Shown here one piece after another: positions 45,030-53,281 of a stretch of DNA of 64,000 bases. The stretch's first letter is position 1. The number at the start of each line of letters is the position of its first letter. The position numbers and the translations under genes were made by a program. The notes beneath the pieces are model-generated. The model ran no database searches, was not told the DNA's origin, and saw nothing but the letters and a program-made list of their open reading frames with translations. The stretch is from Photobacterium proteolyticum. GTDB taxonomy: Bacteria; Pseudomonadota; Gammaproteobacteria; Enterobacterales; Vibrionaceae. The stretch is taken from contig NZ_MJIL01000099.1 in NCBI RefSeq assembly GCF_001939735.1, positions 196,020 through 260,019 on the forward strand. Reading direction: 5' to 3'.

Positions 45030-45749
45030 ATGACAATGCCAATCTATTCGTTCCTTCGTAACAAAATTCCTGGCTACATTGCCTTGCTCATTTTCGCCAC
45101 CATTATGTCTGGCCTACTTATGTTTTTCTCATCTGTCGAGCTGACAGGCCACGTTTCAGATCTCACAGGCCAAACTTTCTCATTGCTTACCGCCTCAGCC
45201 GGGAACCCCTATTTCCTGGTCACCGTTTGTGTTCTGTGCTCAGCGCCGATAATTTCAAAGCTCCCCAAAAAAGCAGTTGTTCGGCTTATTTGTCAGTTTG
45301 CTATTCTGCTAATACTCAGCTTTATTGCCAAAACTGCACTGAAGCATATTACTGAAGTACCAAGGCCATATAGTTATCAATTGCAAAGCTTAGGTATCGT
45401 GCATTCAGTAGATGAGTTCTATCAGTTAAGTGCGGCTGAAAAAGAAAAAGCGGTTCAAATGGCTACGGCGAATGTTAGTGGTTGGCGCACATCCCATTGG
45501 CAAGGTGAGACGAACTACTCATTTCCTTCAGGGCATACTATATTCGCCGCTGTCTGTGTGGTTTTCTGGGGAGGATTCTTCTGGCATAGACGCCAACTAG
45601 CGGCTGCAAGCCTTCTGATCCTGTGGGCAACAGGTGTTGGAATCAGCAGAATCTGGCTTGGGATGCACTGGCCAACAGATATACTTGCCTCTATAGTAAG
45701 CGCCGGACTGTTATACCTTCTCATTCCTGAATGGAATGACACAAACTAA
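45030..45749 (+). CDS. PAP2-family phosphatase (PgpB-like)
   Basis: This is a membrane lipid phosphatase of 239 residues with six hydrophobic segments. The three active-site motifs are KTALKHITEVPRP (KX6RP type), PSGHT and SRIWLGMHWPTD (SRX5HX3D). Likely substrates are phosphatidylglycerol phosphate or undecaprenyl pyrophosphate, as for PgpB. It ends at a palindromic terminator. Confidence 0.88.
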   Translation: MTMPIYSFLRNKIPGYIALLIFATIMSGLLMFFSSVELTGHVSDLTGQTFSLLTASAGNPYFLVTVCVLCSAPIISKLPKKAVVRLICQFAILLILSFIAKTALKHITEVPRPYSYQLQSLGIVHSVDEFYQLSAAEKEKAVQMATANVSGWRTSHWQGETNYSFPSGHTIFAAVCVVFWGGFFWHRRQLAAASLLILWATGVGISRIWLGMHWPTDILASIVSAGLLYLLIPEWNDTN

Positions 45750-45761
45750 CAAACAGAAACA

Positions 45762-45785
45762 AAAACGCTTCCTAGGAAGCGTTTT
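45762..45785. terminator. Bidirectional terminator between the PAP2 and csgC genes
   Basis: A perfect 24-bp palindrome, AAAACGCTTCCTAGGAAGCG then TTTT, overlaps the last codons of csgC. It serves both convergent units. Confidence 0.8.
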
Positions 45786-46086
45786 GAGTTTTCATATCAC
45801 AGTTTCTTTGAATCACTAACGACTCAGAATGACCTGTTTCTAGCGTCACCGGGAACTGTGACTTGCTTAGAGTTAACGAACTCGAGCTATTACCCCTTCC
45901 ACCTGAAACCATGACATTGTTAGTACTAGATACGATTCTTATATGAACAAAATCACTACTTTCATTTTTCAGAATCAATCTCACCCTATCCGTCTTCGAT
46001 TCACAGGTAATACCTAGTGGTGGAAAAGTCGCTGCATTCACATGGAATGCAGCGATTAGAAAGGCCGTAATTAACGTTACTTTCAT
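45772..46086 (-). CDS. csgC: CsgC-like curli accessory protein
   Basis: This 104-residue exported protein (signal peptide to about 18, HVNAA) ends the curli operon, 3 bp after csgA. The beta-rich mature part has Cys28 and a Cys near 97, unlike the CxC of E. coli CsgC. It fits the immunoglobulin-like fold of CsgC/CsgH, which holds back CsgA polymerisation in the periplasm. Similarity is weak and the call rests mainly on position. The signal-peptide region contains a strong inverted repeat, described among the findings. Confidence 0.6.
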   Translation of the reverse strand: MKVTLITAFLIAAFHVNAATFPPLGITCESKTDRVRLILKNESSDFVHIRIVSSTNNVMVSGGRGNSSSSLTLSKSQFPVTLETGHSESLVIQRNCDMKTQNAS

Positions 46087-46089
46087 GTA

Positions 46090-46755
46090 TTAGTACTGAG
46101 TTACATATACTGTGTTGTAAGATGAGCCATTGGTAATTTCTACATTGGAGTAATCGTTATTTGACTGCTTAACAAAAACAGTGTTGTACTTAGTTGGTCC
46201 ATTGTAGTAATCATCAATGAGTACAGTAGACTTAGAGTAATCCCCAAGCTGTTTCACCGTTACATCGTTGTAATCAGCATTCTCTCCTAAAATATCAATA
46301 TCAGAGTAGTTACCATGGCCGTACTGCTTAACGTAGGCACTATTCCAGTCACCTGCCTTAATACTAACTGAAGAATAGTTATAGGCCCCTTTTTGGTACA
46401 CATCTACATCATTGTAGTCAGCATAATAACCAATGTTAACTCGAGATTTATTACGATAACCTTTTTGGTTCACAGTCACATAGTTATGATCTGAGTTATG
46501 GTTAATATATACACCTGAACGATTCTTTTTACCGTACTGAGAAACATCTACATCATTATAATCTGAACCATACTTGATATACACTTTTGACTTATTGCCT
46601 TTGTAGTTTCCAGGTGACTGCTGATACACAGACACATGGTTACCATCACTATTTTTCTTGATTTTAACATCAGACTTGTTGTCAGTGTAATAACCTGTTG
46701 CTGCAGCTGAAGTAGAAACAAGTGCAGCTGAAATTAATAGAGATAACTTTTTCAT
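46090..46755 (-). CDS. csgA: Major curli subunit CsgA, second copy
   Basis: This is a secreted amyloid subunit. The ATG at 46755 follows AAAGGAA and starts a signal peptide (MKKLSLLISAALVSTSAAA); the frame runs 30 bp further. The mature part consists of about eight curlin repeats of roughly 22-25 residues with the pattern N-x-S-x-V-x-I ... N-x-V-x-V-x-Q-x-G, rich in Asp, Asn and Tyr. E. coli CsgA has five. The protein is 221 residues, exactly the length of the upstream copy, and ends in the same SSYNTVYVTQY. It was produced by tandem duplication. Confidence 0.92.
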   Translation of the reverse strand: MKKLSLLISAALVSTSAAATGYYTDNKSDVKIKKNSDGNHVSVYQQSPGNYKGNKSKVYIKYGSDYNDVDVSQYGKKNRSGVYINHNSDHNYVTVNQKGYRNKSRVNIGYYADYNDVDVYQKGAYNYSSVSIKAGDWNSAYVKQYGHGNYSDIDILGENADYNDVTVKQLGDYSKSTVLIDDYYNGPTKYNTVFVKQSNNDYSNVEITNGSSYNTVYVTQY

Positions 46756-47024
46756 GATAATTCCTTTAATTGTGTTATCGTACAATACTAATCTTGCATT
46801 TATTATTCAGGTGATAATCAACACCAAACATTACAAATACGAATTAAAACAACCGTTGCAATAATTCAGTTATTATTGTAAGTAACCTATCCTTGGTTAT
46901 CATCCCTGTTTGTTTTTTGATAAGACAACTTGCATTTAACTTAGCGCAATCTCTCAGCGAGATAATTCTCTTATAGTCATACACTATTCAAATTAGATTG
47001 ATTATTTGCATGCCGTTATTCACA

Positions 47025-47141
47025 CATTTAACTTGTATTATTAGTATCGGACTTTCTAGACAGCATTCCATAAACCTAATTATGAAAATATCTTCTCACC
47101 CTTAATACTTTTATTAATATTAATAACCTATACTCTAGTAA
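47025..47141 (-). repeat. Duplicated csgB-type upstream region in front of the second csgA
   Basis: This stretch aligns with 48611-48730, just upstream of csgB, at roughly three bases in four by eye (CATTTAACTTGTATTATTAG against CATTTAATTTGTACTATCAG). It lies 270 bp before the second csgA. The remaining gap 46756-47300 is AT-rich with no intact gene. Confidence 0.65.
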
Positions 47142-47290
47142 TTTTCACTGATGACACTATTGAATTTCTAGTAAAAAAGCCAACCCAATTGAAAGTTATA
47201 ATTTAACAAGACCTAAAACACAAAAGCAATCAACAAAGACTAATTTTATTACCCACAGAGTATATCAAAGATACATTTATTATTAAGGAA

Positions 47291-47325
47291 AATAAAAATT
47301 CGCTGCATTCATAATGAATGCAGCG
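47291..47325 (-). terminator. Terminator after the first csgA
   Basis: A 10-bp stem CGCTGCATTC/GAATGCAGCG with a 5-base loop is followed on the minus strand by AATTTTTATTTT. It would separate csgB-csgA from the second csgA-csgC. Confidence 0.75.
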
Positions 47326-47358
47326 AAAACACATCAATAATTCACACGTTTACTTAGA

Positions 47359-48024
47359 TTAGTATTGTGTTACATACACAGTGTTGTACGAAGAGCCGTG
47401 TGTAATTTCTACATTCGAGTAATCATTATTAGTCTGAGTTACGTAAACAGTGTTATAGCTTGTTGGGCCATAGTAACCATCGCTGATTAACACCTTAGAC
47501 TTGCTGTAGTCCCCCCCCTGGCTTACAGATACATAGTTGTAATCAGCATTTTCACCAAGGATGTCCACATCAGACATGTTGTAGTTACCATACTGGTCTA
47601 CGTGAACATTGTTCCAATCGCCCTTGTTAATATACACATTGGAGTAGTTAAAGTAACCATCCTGATACACACCAACTGTATTCTCATCAGCGTAGTTATG
47701 TAGACCAACCTTGGAATCGTTATAGTAACCACTTTGGCTTACATAAACAGCATTGTTATCCGAGTTATAAGTGATATCAACATCTGAGTTGTTCTTTTCG
47801 CCATATTGATTAACGGTAACGTAGTTGTAATCTGAATCATAATCAATTAGGACGTCTGATGTATTACCATCGTAGCTACTTGGAGACGCTTGATATATTG
47901 TGACATGGTTGCCATCACTGTTATTCTTAATTTTAACTGTCGACTTGTTATCACTATAATATCCTGTAGCTGCGGCAGAGGTTGACACCAGCGCAGCTGA
48001 AATTAATAGAGCTAGATTTTTCAT
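47359..48024 (-). CDS. csgA: Major curli subunit CsgA, first copy
   Basis: This is a 221-residue curlin repeat protein with the same signal peptide type and repeat register as the second copy. It differs at scattered positions (for example NTSDVLIDYDSDYNYV against NKSKVYIKYGSDYNDV). AAGGAA precedes the ATG. It begins 18 bp after csgB and is probably co-transcribed with it. It is exported through CsgG and polymerised on the cell surface by CsgB. Confidence 0.92.
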   Translation of the reverse strand: MKNLALLISAALVSTSAAATGYYSDNKSTVKIKNNSDGNHVTIYQASPSSYDGNTSDVLIDYDSDYNYVTVNQYGEKNNSDVDITYNSDNNAVYVSQSGYYNDSKVGLHNYADENTVGVYQDGYFNYSNVYINKGDWNNVHVDQYGNYNMSDVDILGENADYNYVSVSQGGDYSKSKVLISDGYYGPTSYNTVYVTQTNNDYSNVEITHGSSYNTVYVTQY

Positions 48025-48042
48025 GACAATTCCTTAATTGTG

Positions 48043-48597
48043 TTATCGAACAGTAATGCTTTTGTTCATACCATTGATGATCACATGTGTCTGACCACCA
48101 GTTTGGTTGATATCGGATTTAAAATACCTAACGTTACTTTTTTGGACGATTAGCGCTTTATTGTCATTTCCATATTGCGCTATCTCGCCCCGGTTTTTGC
48201 TTCCCTTTTGTATTATTGCTGCTTTATTATTACTACCATACTGAAGAATTACCCCAGTATTATCAAAACCATCTTCAAGAACTGCAGCGTAGTTATCATC
48301 GCCGTTTTGATCGATATAAGCCTTATTACCGCTTCCTTTTTGAGCAATATACGCATCATTGCGACTACCACTTTGCTTGACCTTGGCTGTGTTACCTAAC
48401 CCACCATATTTATTTTCCTGCACAACGGTAGCTGTACTATTGTACGCACCATTTTGTTTAACACTTGATATATTATCGTAGTCTAGTTGTAACTCTGACA
48501 ACTTGCTGAGTTCGTTGTACGCAAGATCACCCGACAGTACATTAAAACTAATACCTGATAGAAACAGAGGAATAATTAGTTTTTGGTAACTTTTCAT
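48043..48597 (-). CDS. csgB: Curli nucleator CsgB
   Basis: CsgB anchors and seeds CsgA fibres on the outer membrane. The frame is open from 48669, but the ATG at 48597 begins a proper signal peptide (MKSYQKLIIPLFLSGISF), which gives 184 residues. The mature part has curlin repeats with alanine- and lysine-containing strands (NKAYIDQNGDDNYAAV, NKAAIIQKGSKNRGEI) and a divergent last repeat, as in E. coli CsgB. The upstream region to 48994 carries its promoter. Confidence 0.85.
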   Translation of the reverse strand: MKSYQKLIIPLFLSGISFNVLSGDLAYNELSKLSELQLDYDNISSVKQNGAYNSTATVVQENKYGGLGNTAKVKQSGSRNDAYIAQKGSGNKAYIDQNGDDNYAAVLEDGFDNTGVILQYGSNNKAAIIQKGSKNRGEIAQYGNDNKALIVQKSNVRYFKSDINQTGGQTHVIINGMNKSITVR

Positions 48598-48994
48598 TCT
48601 CACGGCCATCCATTTAATTTGTACTATCAGTATCGAATTTCTTAAGTTTTGTTCCATCAACCTAATCATGAAACTCTTCTCTTACTGTTAATACTTTTAT
48701 TGAGAATAAAAAACCTCTAACCTAGTTAAACCAAATGAAATAAAAACGATGAAACTAATAAAATAGTTTAATCATTTAAAAAAAACCAACAAACTCAACA
48801 ATATAAAAACGTAACATCAAGGTTTATGATAATGGCTAAAACGACTTACAGAAAAGTTAATTAAACTCACAAAGAAGGACTAACGAAGCCATCTGAAAAT
48901 TAGTTTTCATAATCAAAGACTTACAATTTACTTATACGTTGATTTCAATCTCAAAGCTGAGAATCATGTGTTGAGACCGAATGAGAGTTCGATA

Positions 48995-49274
48995 TATACC
49001 CTAGCTACCTCAAGATGCTCGATTCAGCGAGAATTACTTAACCACTAGGCTAGGCACCGATTAGAGGATCTAGTGGCTCTAAATGAATAATCGTAACAAC
49101 GCATAGTGTACAAGTAAACTCGCCCTTTGGGAGTGAACCAGTTGGTTCCACACTTTGATGCCTATTTCTGTGTCAAATAACGTTGAAAGGGACTACCATT
49201 CCTACCGTTACTTTCCTTGAACAGAACCCGCTGGTCTCACTTTGAATCCTGCAAATTGTGGTAGCTTGGGTATA
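48995..49274 (+). repeat. Complete copy of the dispersed palindromic repeat (about 280 bp)
   Basis: It is bounded by TATACCCTAGCTACCTCAAG at the left and its near complement ending AGCTTGGGTATA at the right. There is no ORF of note. Parts recur at 1-90, 38200-38350, 52643-52715 and 57149-57196. It sits exactly between csgG and the csgB promoter. Confidence 0.8.
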
Positions 49275-49326
49275 GAACAAAAACCCTCTTGCAGAGGGCT
49301 TTTAATGTTATCGGAAGGGAATCAAA

Positions 49327-50163
49327 CTATATGATGGGTCTGGCGCGAAGCATGTACTCCTGGATTATAGGGTGCTGAAGATCCGCATCTCTTAATGGTT
49401 CCCATAGGCCAGCCTGGATACCATCAACTATCACGTGTACAACTGCCGCGTCGATTGCTGACATGACAGCAAGATTTACAGGCTCGTTGGTTGTATAGCC
49501 TAGCTCTGCTTCTAGTAGGTCTTTATAGTCGATAAACTTAAATACACCCGTTTGAAGCTCTTTGGAAAAGATCGTTTTACTGGTCGTTACGCTTAGCAAA
49601 ATTCTTCCACTTCTAACATCAACAGCCCGTACATTGACGGTAACCTGATCTGTGCGATACTGTCCTGAACCACCAATCCCCAAATAACGAGCCCCAGCAC
49701 CACCAGTTCGGACGTTACTGTCATAGGCCACTATACCGCCTTCTACCATAATATTCGCCGAAGCCAATGAGGGTAAATGAACACCATGGTTCGTTGGTAT
49801 TTCATCCTTTTTCTGTGCGGCACGGATGATTTTCCTTTCGGTTAACAAGTTCTGCAACCCTTCGCGTTCCAGCGGTATAAACCATTTAGAATCAAGCAGT
49901 GCTGTTGTTAGCAATGCGGCTCCGCCCTGTGGGACTGCGGTTGAGAAGTTACTATTTGGCTGTGGTTTATATTGGCCTGTTTGATCCCTAAAATCATATA
50001 CAGAAACAAAGACTTTCCCTTTAGGTAGAGGTAAGGATACTAGATCCTGATATGCAACCCCCCTCGCCATTAATGTTGGTTCCTTACTTATCTCCGGCGT
50101 TTCCAGCGACATAGAACACCCGGATAATAAGAGAAGCAAGCTCCCCCAAACTAGCGCTTTCAT
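49327..50163 (-). CDS. csgG: Curli secretion channel CsgG
   Basis: This is an outer-membrane lipoprotein (lipobox LLSGC, Cys16) that forms the nonameric pore for curli subunits. Family stretches include VYDFRDQTGQYKPQ, the SKWFIPLEREGLQNLLTERKI block and the transmembrane hairpin region around GGAGARYLGIGGSGQYRTDQV. At 278 residues the length is normal. It follows csgF after 11 bp. Confidence 0.96.
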   Translation of the reverse strand: MKALVWGSLLLLLSGCSMSLETPEISKEPTLMARGVAYQDLVSLPLPKGKVFVSVYDFRDQTGQYKPQPNSNFSTAVPQGGAALLTTALLDSKWFIPLEREGLQNLLTERKIIRAAQKKDEIPTNHGVHLPSLASANIMVEGGIVAYDSNVRTGGAGARYLGIGGSGQYRTDQVTVNVRAVDVRSGRILLSVTTSKTIFSKELQTGVFKFIDYKDLLEAELGYTTNEPVNLAVMSAIDAAVVHVIVDGIQAGLWEPLRDADLQHPIIQEYMLRARPII

Positions 50164-50174
50164 CCACCTTCTCC

Positions 50175-50576
50175 CTATAAATCCGGTACCAGACCACTCA
50201 CCTGAATTGTTGATGATTCGCCCGTTTCTTTATCTGTTATTTGAATAACCAAGCTGCCATTGTTATCTACGATGTTTAGGACAAAATCATTTGTAACAAG
50301 TTGCCCTGTATTTCCATTACCGACATCAGATAACAACTGACTTATCAGGCGTGACTCAAGACTTGCCGCCAAGCGCTCTAGATCAGATTGCTCATTAAGC
50401 AAACCGTCATCTGGCGCTTTGTGATCATTAATTGCATTGGCAACCCCCAACAGGTGAGCACTGTTTAGTGGGTTACCACCAAAACTGGGGTTTATTGGTG
50501 TGTAAACCAACTCTGTCGCCGAAACCTTAGCAGATAAAGCTAACAGGCAGACTAAGGCTAATTTGCTCCCTTTCAT
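50175..50576 (-). CDS. csgF: Curli assembly factor CsgF
   Basis: CsgF binds the outer mouth of CsgG and positions CsgB. A signal peptide ends near ATE (residue 21). The mature N-terminus ELVYTPINPSFGGNPLNSAHLL is the family signature that plugs into CsgG. At 133 residues the length is normal. Confidence 0.95.
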   Translation of the reverse strand: MKGSKLALVCLLALSAKVSATELVYTPINPSFGGNPLNSAHLLGVANAINDHKAPDDGLLNEQSDLERLAASLESRLISQLLSDVGNGNTGQLVTNDFVLNIVDNNGSLVIQITDKETGESSTIQVSGLVPDL

Positions 50577-50587
50577 GATTAGTCCTC

Positions 50588-51043
50588 TTAAATTTCGTCA
50601 TAATCAACATCAAAGGTATCTTTTAGATATCGCTCTATTCGCCACCGCACGACATAAGAACTGACCGTTTTTATTGCATCGTCCACCTTCGCTTCTATCT
50701 GATCTCTTCCAGGCGAGATAGCCGTTCGGTAGATAATAGTTTGTCGGTGAAATACGGTGATAATACTGCCAGACAAGGCTGTCGGTCGTTCTTTTACCGT
50801 CAAGTTCTCTTCCAAATCTTCGAATTCATCATTCAACTTCTGAGAAAAAAGCGAGTAGAACTCTTCTCCGAGCCGAGTCATGGTTCGGTCAAGAACCACA
50901 CCACTGATTTCTCTTAAATCATCAAGTGCGCCATTTTTCTGTTCCAGCGGAGGCCCATTCTCGAGAGGTTTCTCTTCGTTAGCCTCCGCATTTAAAACCG
51001 AAATAATAAGCGCAGCAAACAGTGAGATAGTGACTGCTTTCAT
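50588..51043 (-). CDS. csgE: Curli export gatekeeper CsgE
   Basis: CsgE is a periplasmic adaptor that caps CsgG. It has a signal peptide to about 21 and core motifs ISGVVLDRTMTRLGEEFYSLF, ERPTALSGSIITVFHRQTIIYRT and YVVRWRIERYLKDTFDVDYDEI. At 151 residues it is slightly longer than the E. coli protein because of an extended N-terminus. Its ATG overlaps the csgD stop by 4 bp, so the activator and the secretion genes are co-translated. Confidence 0.94.
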   Translation of the reverse strand: MKAVTISLFAALIISVLNAEANEEKPLENGPPLEQKNGALDDLREISGVVLDRTMTRLGEEFYSLFSQKLNDEFEDLEENLTVKERPTALSGSIITVFHRQTIIYRTAISPGRDQIEAKVDDAIKTVSSYVVRWRIERYLKDTFDVDYDEI

Positions 51044-51702
51044 AATGGTAAATCATTGTAGTGATTATTTTTAGCCCACATAAAAGCCTGCATCCTGTTC
51101 TTTACATTGATCTTTTTGAACACATTGTATAGATGCGTCTTTACTGTATTCTCACTAACAAATAAGGTTTCCGCAATTTGTATATTGGATGCCCCCAATA
51201 CTAACAACTGCATAATTTCCTTTTCTCTTGTCGTTAGGTTTGCTGTCGATTTGGCAACAATTGCATCCTTGTTACGATATGAGGTAATCAATTCATTGGT
51301 CAGCTTTCGGCTTAGCCAAAGTTCACCTTCAAGAACTTTTTTCATTCCTTTGGCGACAACGTTCATATCATCCCCGGCGAAAAAGACACCAACCATATTC
51401 GGCCATTTCGCTATCAAATTAGCGGCAACATTATTTGGAGAGTTAATTAATACTTCACTGCCACTTATTGACTTTTCTATGAGGAACTTGATATACAAAT
51501 CTAATGACTCTTCATTGATGTGTGTGTTATCAATGATTACGAGCACCGAGCTTTTTTCAGGTAACGTTAATCCAGGCAAACCTTCAATTGTCGCAATTTG
51601 AATTGGAATACCCAAAGATTTCTCTAGGAAATCTCTAAATAGTGAGGATTGTAAACTGGAATCACAGATAAAGATTAGATTATTATATTTATCGCAAGCC
51701 AT
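51040..51702 (-). CDS. csgD: CsgD-type LuxR-family activator of curli
   Basis: The 220-residue regulator has an N-terminal receiver-like domain and a C-terminal LuxR HTH (TTREKEIMQLLVLGASNIQIAETLFVSENTVKTHLYNVF). Residues 129-132 read WLSR, matching the W[FLM][TS]R loop by which Vibrio VpsT binds c-di-GMP; E. coli CsgD has a different loop. It probably activates the csgB promoters and is the first gene of csgDEFG. The upstream gap (51703-52090) is AT-rich and holds its promoter. Confidence 0.88.
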   Translation of the reverse strand: MACDKYNNLIFICDSSLQSSLFRDFLEKSLGIPIQIATIEGLPGLTLPEKSSVLVIIDNTHINEESLDLYIKFLIEKSISGSEVLINSPNNVAANLIAKWPNMVGVFFAGDDMNVVAKGMKKVLEGELWLSRKLTNELITSYRNKDAIVAKSTANLTTREKEIMQLLVLGASNIQIAETLFVSENTVKTHLYNVFKKINVKNRMQAFMWAKNNHYNDLPL

Positions 51703-52014
51703 CTTGATATTCCCTTACTATAAATATCTTATTACTAAGACTTTTTAAATCTAGATCAAAGTGTTCAAACATCAAGACGACAAAAGATATTATTCGCCCC
51801 CACACCTACAAATCATTGATATAAAAGGAAATATTATTCATCTCAATTTTAATAATAAGTTCATCACTTTTTAGTAGTTTTAATAAATGCACAGAATTGA
51901 AAAAACGCCAGCTACGAAAAAAGTTAATATGCTTTATATATGAGAATGGTTTAAATTATAAGTCTCAATATATTTAACGTAATACATGGAGGAATATATA
52001 GGTATGGACAATCA

Positions 52015-52048
52015 CCTTGCGCAGGTGAGCGCAAGGCTTTACTTTTTT
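52015..52048 (+). terminator. Plus-strand terminator-like hairpin between csgD and the XRE gene
   Basis: A perfect 8-bp stem CCTTGCGC/GCGCAAGG with a 6-base loop is followed by CTTTACTTTTTT. No annotated gene points into it, so a small RNA may end here. Confidence 0.45.
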
Positions 52049-52090
52049 AAACTATTCCTGATATTTCATTTAGTTAGAACTGATACCAAT

Positions 52091-52447
52091 TTAGTATGTC
52101 TGTACGTTATGCTCATATTCAACAATAATCTGATTGCCACTATAGCGTACATTCTTAATATTTCCATCAACAATGTACGTATTCGTCAAGGTAACAGAGT
52201 TTGGCATAGTTCCGCCCACTTGCTCTCTTAACGAAGGAAGCGTCATAACCGGGTCAACACCGATATAGTTGCAAAACTGGTTAACAAAACTGTGCTCTAG
52301 CGGCACCTGACCCCGTAATATGTCTGAGAATACTAACTGGCTTAACCCCAGTCGCTTCGCCATCTCAATTTGTGTTACCCGCATCTTTGCTTTGTAGCTC
52401 ATCCACGTGTCATGTAATACTTGTCGGTCTTGTTCTGTATACTGCAT
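52091..52447 (-). CDS. XRE-type DNA-binding protein
   Basis: This 118-residue protein has a helix-turn-helix near residues 20-60 (VTQIEMAKRLGLSQLVFSDILRGQVPLEHSFVNQFCNYIG). A short strand-rich C-terminus ends EYEHNVQTY. The ATG at 52447 is preferred to one 21 bp upstream that lacks a ribosome site. It reads toward csgD in the same direction, 388 bp away, and could regulate it; that is only positional. Confidence 0.75.
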   Translation of the reverse strand: MQYTEQDRQVLHDTWMSYKAKMRVTQIEMAKRLGLSQLVFSDILRGQVPLEHSFVNQFCNYIGVDPVMTLPSLREQVGGTMPNSVTLTNTYIVDGNIKNVRYSGNQIIVEYEHNVQTY

Positions 52448-52642
52448 ACCCATAAACCTTAGCGTCATCTTATATTTATCCCCTGATTAAAACCTAAAGC
52501 AGAGATAGGAATGTCAGAGCAAAGTTAGGGTTCAGAAATCACTATCGATTTTGGTTATTAATTCTCAGCCTTTAAAACTGCTTGCTAGCAAAAAGGCTTT
52601 AAGCTTCAATTTATTATCGCAACCTGCTCAATTATCAGACAA

Positions 52643-52715
52643 TATACCCAAGCTACCTCAAGATGCACGTTTCAGCGAGAATTTGAATCCTGCATCTTGA
52701 GGTAGCTTGGGTATA
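52643..52715. repeat. Minimal 73-bp copy of the palindromic repeat
   Basis: Perfect 25-bp inverted arms (TATACCCAAGCTACCTCAAG then ATGCA, and the complement) flank a 23-base centre. It consists of just the two ends of the 280-bp element. It lies in the 357-bp gap between the XRE gene and the Cys-rich gene. Confidence 0.85.
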
Positions 52716-52804
52716 AAGTTTTCTTAATCACAAAGCTTGTCGCTTAGGACGGAACATGGATATAATCCTAGGGTTAGTTCTCTTGTTCGGGTCATAGGTA
52801 TTTC

Positions 52805-53191
52805 ATGCAGCTGCAGCAGATAGTTTCGAAAATCATCATGCTTGCAATGCTATTTACAGCACTTTCCTCGACTGTGAGTGCTAACTCGTTCATCATGGAA
52901 AACCCGCTGGCACACTCTGGCTGTCACACAAATTCAGCGATGGTCTGCTGCAGCGAAATGACAGTGGCTTCTCCAGACCACACGGCAATGTGTAATACTG
53001 ACACAATGAGTGATCATTCCGCTCCCACTTGCTGTGTCGATAACGACTGTCATACTAACAACATACAATTTGCACTTCTTAATCACCTATCCCAAATTTC
53101 TATCCCCTCTGCCAGCCAAATATTTCCTGAGCCTGAAGGCGAGCGTCTTTTCTTCTACGATGTGATCCTGCGCCCACCTGTTTTTTCCTAA
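52805..53191 (+). CDS. Cys/His/Met-rich exported protein, probably metal-related
   Basis: The protein has 128 residues, with a signal peptide ending near VSA (residue 26). The mature part has eight cysteines and several His and Met (SGCHTNSAMVCCSEM, MCNTDTM, PTCCVDNDCH), suggesting metal or disulfide chemistry. It precedes a DUF411 protein in the same direction, which points to copper. No named family is recognised with certainty. Confidence 0.65.
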   Translation: MQLQQIVSKIIMLAMLFTALSSTVSANSFIMENPLAHSGCHTNSAMVCCSEMTVASPDHTAMCNTDTMSDHSAPTCCVDNDCHTNNIQFALLNHLSQISIPSASQIFPEPEGERLFFYDVILRPPVFS

Positions 53192-53281
53192 TTTCAAGTC
53201 AATCGTTACTTTATGGCCTTTTCAGCCATTGACCAACTCCGAATCACTTTAAATTTTGAACAATACAAACAGGATTTTACA

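Noticed and set aside
51986..52231. 81-codon ORF on the plus strand near csgD
   Set aside because: It runs antisense through the XRE gene, and its start lies in the terminator-like hairpin region. The minus-strand HTH gene is the better call.
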